From: Bacteroidales bacterium
GTDB taxonomy: Bacteria > Bacteroidota > Bacteroidia > Bacteroidales > UBA932
Direction of reading: 5' to 3'
Length of the DNA stretch: 64,000 nt
Assembly (NCBI GenBank): GCA_017962235.1
Contig: JAGCVS010000019.1
Coordinates: 124,001 to 188,000 of the forward strand
In this document: piece after piece, positions 59,558-64,000 of the stretch
Layout of the letters: each line of letters opens with the position of its first letter
Numbering within the stretch: position 1 is the stretch's first letter
The notes under the pieces: model-generated
What the model was told of the DNA's origin: nothing
What the model saw: only the letters and a program-made list of their open reading frames with translations
Databases searched by the model: none
Program-made: the position numbers and the translations under genes

Positions 59558-62500
59558 TTCTTGGCGGGATTCTTCGATTGTATCTTCTTGAGTCTCATCT
59601 GAACCTGCTCCAGGACATCATCTGTGCGTCCGTCAGATTTGTAGTTGTCGGCTATGCTCTGCCAGGTGGCCTTGGCCTGCTCAATCTCGCCGCGGTCTGC
59701 AAACGAGTCGCCCAGGGCGATGAAGCTCTTGGCCAGCCAGTAGACCTGGTCCGAGTTCTTGTCGGCAAAGGCATATACCATGTCTTCCAGGGCCTTGTAG
59801 TCGCCGGCGTTGTAGGTATCCTCAATCAGGATGTAGGCGCTCTCCGCGCCGGTTGCATCGCTAACATCCTGTGCCAGCGAGGTCAGCAGCGGCTTGGCCT
59901 CCTCACGGTTGCCAAGCACTATGTAAGATTTGGCGCAGATGAAGTCTGCCTGGCGCAGAGCAGAGGCATCGGTGGTCTCTTCCTTGAGCTGAGCAGCCTG
60001 CTCTATCGCCTTCATATAGTGGCGCGCTCCGTATTCAGAGAGCATCATGCCCAGGCGGGCCTTGGTGCGGCCGGCATCATCCGCAGAGAGGGTGAGCAGC
60101 TTGCCGTACGCATCAGCCGCCTTGCTGTACTGTCCCAAACCGTATACCAGGTCGGCGTAATTGCGGGTAGCGGTCTCCGTGTTATCTCCCACTCCGGTTG
60201 CCAGGGCCTTCTCGTATGCATCGGCCGCAAACTCCTTGCGACCCTGCTTGCGATATGACTCCGCGGTGTAGTAATAGGCTTTGCCCAGATGGTTCCCCTT
60301 GGGGTATTCATCCACATAAGCGCGCAGCGAACGCAGCGCCTCCGAATACTTCCCTGCCATGTAGAGATGCTCCGCAGCGGTAAAAATCATATCCTCCTTC
60401 TCGCCCTCCGTCTTTATGTTGGACATGCCCACCTTGTCTAGGTATGCAAGATATTCTGACGGCTTATTGAGCAGTTCATACACGCTCTCCATGCCGGAGA
60501 GGGCATTGCTGGCATCGGCGGTGCCGGGGAGCTGGCGGACCACTTTGTCGTAATAAGATATCGCCTGATTATAGTTGCCGGAGTTCACGTTTATCATGGC
60601 CATCTCCAGAAGCGCACGGCCATAATAGAGGCTGTCGCGGGCCGATATAATCTCATTGAAAACCTTCTTGGCCTTCTCGTCCTTGCCGGACTGGACGTAA
60701 GAGCGACCAAGTTCGTACTGGACGGTAGAGAACAGCGGCGACTTCTTGTTGCGGGTTACGGCCGACTCCAGCATGCTCTGCTTCTTGGCCTCGTTGCCAG
60801 CCAGGCCGTATGCCAGAGACGCCTGATACCAGGGATACAGGTCGCCGTCCTTGTACTGTGTGGCCACTTTCTCATATTCCTTGGCCGCAGCCGCATGGTT
60901 GTTGCGCATGAAATATGAATCGGCCAGACGCAGCCCGGCATCCCTGTAAGAGTCTCCGTAGGTATCGTCTGCCACATCCAGATACTGCTCGAAATACTTG
61001 GAAGCTGAATCAAAATCGCCCAGTTTGAAATGGGTGTAACCCACGTTGTAGCAGAGCTGCGGCCCCAGATCGGTCTCCATGAAACCGGGATCCATCAGCA
61101 GCGAGTTCTGCTCCGAGAGGGCGGCGCGGTAGTTGCCCAGGTGATACTGGCACTCCGCCAGATAATACTTGGCCACGTTGGTGCTCATCGCATGGGCGTC
61201 TATCGTCTCCGACTCTTGCAGCAGCGGGATGGCAGCGCGGTATCCACCGTAGTTTATCAGTTCCACGGAGCGGAGCAGCAGCGCCTTTTGCAGATTGGCC
61301 CTGTCTTGCTGAGAAGGATTCGAAATGTGGTGAATGGCGTCTATCGCAGAAACATAATCCTTGTCTTCAAGCGACGATGCCGCCACGTAAGAGTTTATGA
61401 TATCGTCCTTGCCGCTCTCAGGATACTTTTCCTGATACTTGCCGAACACCGATATATCTGAGTTGACGTCAAAGCTGAGTTTTGCCAGATTGAACATGGC
61501 ATCCTCCGCCACAGTAGCGTCAAAATCGAGTTGCGATGCCGACTTGAAGGCCTCCAGAGCCGCCATCTTGTTGCGACGCTTGAGATAGCAGTTGGCCAGA
61601 TAGTAATATGAGCTCTGACCGATGGCGTCTTCGCTGCCCACCACCTCGCTCAGGGCATCCACGGCGTTGTCGATATCGCCCAGCGAGTATGCCAGCACGC
61701 CGTAGAAATAACGGTCTTTGCGGGTCGTCTCCACTCCGGAGGCGAGATACTGCTGCAGGTGGCGCATCGCTTCCTTATTGTCTCCCTTTCCAAAATATGA
61801 CTCGGCCACCATGCGGCTCAGGTCCGCCTTCTGCTGTTTGTTGACCTGAGAATAGAGTTTGGGGCCGTTCTCAATGGTGTAGTCATAATCTTTCATCATG
61901 AACTTGCACTCCACCATGTAATAGTCAGAAAGCAGGGTGAAGCGGGAGTCCTGACGGGCCGATTCGAAATAAGAATATGCGTCCGAGAACTTCTTCTGGA
62001 GATAGTTCACATAGCCGGAATAGTAGATGGACGGATATGTATACTGCGACTGGGGGCGGCTGATAACTGTCTGGAAGCCCTCAAGGGCCTCGTCGTATTT
62101 GCCGGCGTATATACTGCAGTAAGCTTTCTTGAAATAGAAAGGGGTGAGGGCGCTGCGGTACAGGTTGCGGGGCTGAATGCCCTCATACATTAACAAAGCG
62201 GCGGAATAATCCTGACTGTCAAACTTGGCGTCCGCCAGGTTCATCTTGAGCACCGCCAGCTGCGGGTCGTTGGGGAAATCTATCTCCAGATTCTTCACCA
62301 GGCCGTCCACATCCTTGCGGCCCAGGGCAATGGCGCACATTACCTTGTTGGCCATCACCTCGGAATAAAGCAGGGAGCGCTTGTCCGGAAGATCTGCCGC
62401 AAGAGCCTCCAGCTCCTTCTCTGCGGAGACGTACATCCCGCTGTTGTACAACTCTTTTGCATGCTCCAGCCGGACGGCGAAAGAATCCCCGCCAAGCGTC

Positions 62501-62571
62501 TGGGCATCAGCATTATAAGTGATTGGCAGCAGCATGAGTATTACGGCCGCCAGCAGTATCTTTTTAAGCAT
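59554..62571 (-). CDS. Large secreted tetratricopeptide-repeat protein
   Basis: About 1005 residues with a signal peptide (MLKKILLAAVILMLLPITYNADAQ). The rest is a series of TPR-like helical pairs: AKELYNSGMYVSAEKELEAL near the start, then many repeats such as LGDIDNAVDALSEV, LEMAMINVNSGNYNQAISYY and AYEKALATGVGDN. Such proteins form solenoid scaffolds for protein contacts, here in the periplasm. I chose ATG 62571, which gives a good signal peptide; ATG 62589 is an alternative. It overlaps the barrel gene by 4 bases and is divergent from ftsE. Confidence 0.88.
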
Positions 62572-62596
62572 ATGGTCCACTATCGACATTATTCGT

Positions 62597-62604
62597 CAAA
62601 ATTA
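62597..62604 (-). promoter_or_regulatory. -7 box TAATTTTG of the TPR gene
   Basis: Exact consensus on the minus strand. It is an exact inverted copy of the ftsE box, with 12 bases between them. Confidence 0.6.
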
Positions 62605-62616
62605 AGCTATTTTTTC

Positions 62617-62624
62617 TAATTTTG
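62617..62624 (+). promoter_or_regulatory. -7 box TAATTTTG of ftsE
   Basis: Exact consensus, ending 5 bases before the ftsE ATG: leaderless transcript predicted. Confidence 0.65.
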
Positions 62625-62628
62625 CTTT

Positions 62629-63339
62629 ATGGATGCAAACACACCACTGATTGAATTCTCAAAAGTCGACATCAACAACGGCGACAGCCTTGTGATTGCG
62701 AACCTTGACTTTACCCTGAACAAAGGCGACTTTGTGTATCTCACCGGCAAAGTGGGCAGCGGCAAGACCTCTATCCTGCGCTCTTTTACAGCGGAGAACC
62801 GCGTGAGCAACGGCAGCGCCAGAGTAGGCAGATTCAATCTCATTGGCATTAAACGCAAGCAAATTCCATACCTAAGGCGCACCCTGGGGGTGGTGTTCCA
62901 GGACTTCCAGTTGCTTATGGACCGCTCTGTGCACGACAATCTGGAGTTCGTGCTGCGCAGCACCGGCTGGAAGGAGTCCCGCGCCATAGAATCCCGCATA
63001 GAAGAGGTTCTGGAGATGGTTTCCCTGAGCAGCAAGGCACACAAGATGCCCCACCAGCTCTCCGGCGGCGAACAGCAGCGTGTGGCCATTGCCCGCGCCC
63101 TGCTGAATGAGCCCGAGGTGATTCTGGCCGACGAACCCACCGGCAACCTGGACAACGAGACGGCGGCGGGCATCATGGAACTGCTCACCGGCATCAACCG
63201 CGAAACGGGTACCGCCATAGTTATGGTGACCCACAACACCGCCCTGCTGAGCAAATATCCGGGCCGGGTTTTCGTTTGCAAAGACTGCTCCTGCCATGAA
63301 CTATCAGACGAGCAGGACATAATAGACCTGGACTTTTAA
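62629..63339 (+). CDS. ftsE: Cell-division ABC ATPase FtsE
   Basis: ATPase that with FtsX controls septal peptidoglycan hydrolases. 236 residues: Walker [10 protein letters not shown] at 40-48, the FtsE-typical Q-loop region [18 protein letters not shown], signature LSGGEQQR, Walker [13 protein letters not shown] and the His switch VTHNT. The C-terminus carries an extra Cys pair (CKDCSC). ftsX is not adjacent here; in other Bacteroidetes it also lies elsewhere. nth follows after 3 bases. Confidence 0.93.
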   Translation: MDANTPLIEFSKVDINNGDSLVIANLDFTLNKGDFVYLTGKVGSGKTSILRSFTAENRVSNGSARVGRFNLIGIKRKQIPYLRRTLGVVFQDFQLLMDRSVHDNLEFVLRSTGWKESRAIESRIEEVLEMVSLSSKAHKMPHQLSGGEQQRVAIARALLNEPEVILADEPTGNLDNETAAGIMELLTGINRETGTAIVMVTHNTALLSKYPGRVFVCKDCSCHELSDEQDIIDLDF

Positions 63340-63342
63340 GCC

Positions 63343-63987
63343 ATGAAAAAGCACTATGCCGATATTGTGGGCTGGTTTGAGACCCACATGCCGGTGGCGC
63401 TGCCGGAGCTACATTTTGACAACCCATGGCAGCTGCTGGTGGCGGTGATGCTCTCTGCCCAGTGCACAGACAAACGGGTCAACATGGTGACCCCGGCGCT
63501 GTTCGAGGCCTTCCCCACCCCCGCGGCTATGGCTGCTGCCAGCTTCGACGATGTTTTCCCATACATAAAGTCCGTCTCCTACCCCAACAGCAAGACTCAG
63601 CATCTTCTGGATGCCGCAAAGATTATTGTGAACGACTTTGGCGGAGAGGTGCCGGACGATACCGACCAACTTCAGAAGCTTCCCGGCGTAGGGCGCAAGA
63701 CCGCCAACGTGGTTACCAGCGTGCTCTGGGATAACCCGGTGATAGCTGTGGACACACACGTATTCAGGGTTTCCCACAGGCTTGGACTGTCAAACGGAAC
63801 CACCCCGCTGGCGGTGGAAAAAGACCTCACCGCCAACATCCCGGAACAGCTCCGGCCCAAGGCACACCATTGGCTGATACTGCACGGCCGCTATGTATGC
63901 AAGGCGATAAAGCCCCTCTGCAAAGAATGTGGACTGGCGCAGTTCTGCCCCGATTTCAAAAAACGAAGCAAAGATGGCGGGCGATAG
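63343..63987 (+). CDS. nth: Endonuclease III
   Basis: DNA glycosylase/AP lyase for oxidised pyrimidines. 214 residues. The helix-hairpin-helix LPGVGRKTANVV has catalytic Lys119, VDTHVFRVS has Asp137, and the 4Fe-4S ligands CKAIKPLCKECGLAQFC are at the C-terminus. Normal length. It lies 3 bases after ftsE, in the same transcript. Confidence 0.97.
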   Translation: MKKHYADIVGWFETHMPVALPELHFDNPWQLLVAVMLSAQCTDKRVNMVTPALFEAFPTPAAMAAASFDDVFPYIKSVSYPNSKTQHLLDAAKIIVNDFGGEVPDDTDQLQKLPGVGRKTANVVTSVLWDNPVIAVDTHVFRVSHRLGLSNGTTPLAVEKDLTANIPEQLRPKAHHWLILHGRYVCKAIKPLCKECGLAQFCPDFKKRSKDGGR

Positions 63988-64000
63988 TTTTTCCGGTGCG
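63974..64000 (+). CDS. Possible start of the next gene, cut by the right edge
   Basis: An ATG at 63974 in another frame overlaps the nth end by 14 bases and stays open to the edge (MAGDSFSGA). Too short to judge; it could be chance. Confidence 0.2.

Overview
The window is a chromosomal stretch of a GC-rich member of the Bacteroidota, most probably order Bacteroidales. The evidence is direct. About 25 sites match the Bacteroidetes vegetative promoter -7 box TAnnTTTG, Shine-Dalgarno sequences are almost absent, and families largely restricted to this phylum are present (PUR-alpha/DUF3276, DUF5606, DUF4296, a BACON + Big_2 + FISUMP-like lipoprotein). I cannot name a genus. No insertion sequence, prophage, CRISPR array or plasmid function was found. 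Coding density is high, no gene looks broken, and no gap without an annotated feature exceeds 300 bases.

Layout. 1-6.9 kb: the 5' part of proS, then a Trp/Tyr-rich lipoprotein and a FadL-like outer-membrane protein, a glycosyltransferase-like gene with a polysaccharide flippase, and a lipoprotein cyclophilin. 7-16.4 kb: pyruvate:ferredoxin oxidoreductase, an unknown secreted protein, fabD, tRNA-Arg(CCG), a large GH2 beta-galactosidase, a palindrome-rich spacer, tRNA-Arg(ACG) and rplS behind a structured leader. 16.4-25.4 kb: a long minus-strand block reading nusB-yajC-ybbR-coaE-DUF5606-rimO-fabG-grpE-dnaJ-M23 peptidase. 25.4-38.7 kb: PUR-alpha, unknown genes, purD, DUF4296-deoC, dacB with two PLP aminotransferases, purM with an unknown lipoprotein and an RNase D-like exonuclease, mscL, a barrel protein and DUF2461. 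38.7-48.7 kb: purL, folC, a small lipoprotein, a CBM9-like protein, pyruvate phosphate dikinase and a DUF368 lipid-carrier translocase. 48.7-64 kb: an 11-repeat Ig-like surface lipoprotein, a PgpH-like HD phosphodiesterase, tRNA-Cys, a YitT-type membrane protein, gyrB, a TPR/beta-barrel envelope pair, ftsE and nth.

Together these are mainly housekeeping genes: purine synthesis (purD, purM, purL), anaerobic pyruvate and PEP metabolism (PFOR, PPDK), fatty-acid synthesis (fabD, fabG), chaperones, translation, DNA maintenance and envelope building. The less ordinary signals lie in the regulation and in a few unknown envelope proteins. Seven genes have the -7 box only 5-8 bases before the start codon, so they should give leaderless mRNAs. 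Many divergent pairs share tightly packed inverted -7 boxes. The rplS leader can fold into a three-way junction. Several unknown genes are tied by tight spacing to pur genes or to each other. I did not find a convincing new defence system or mobile system.
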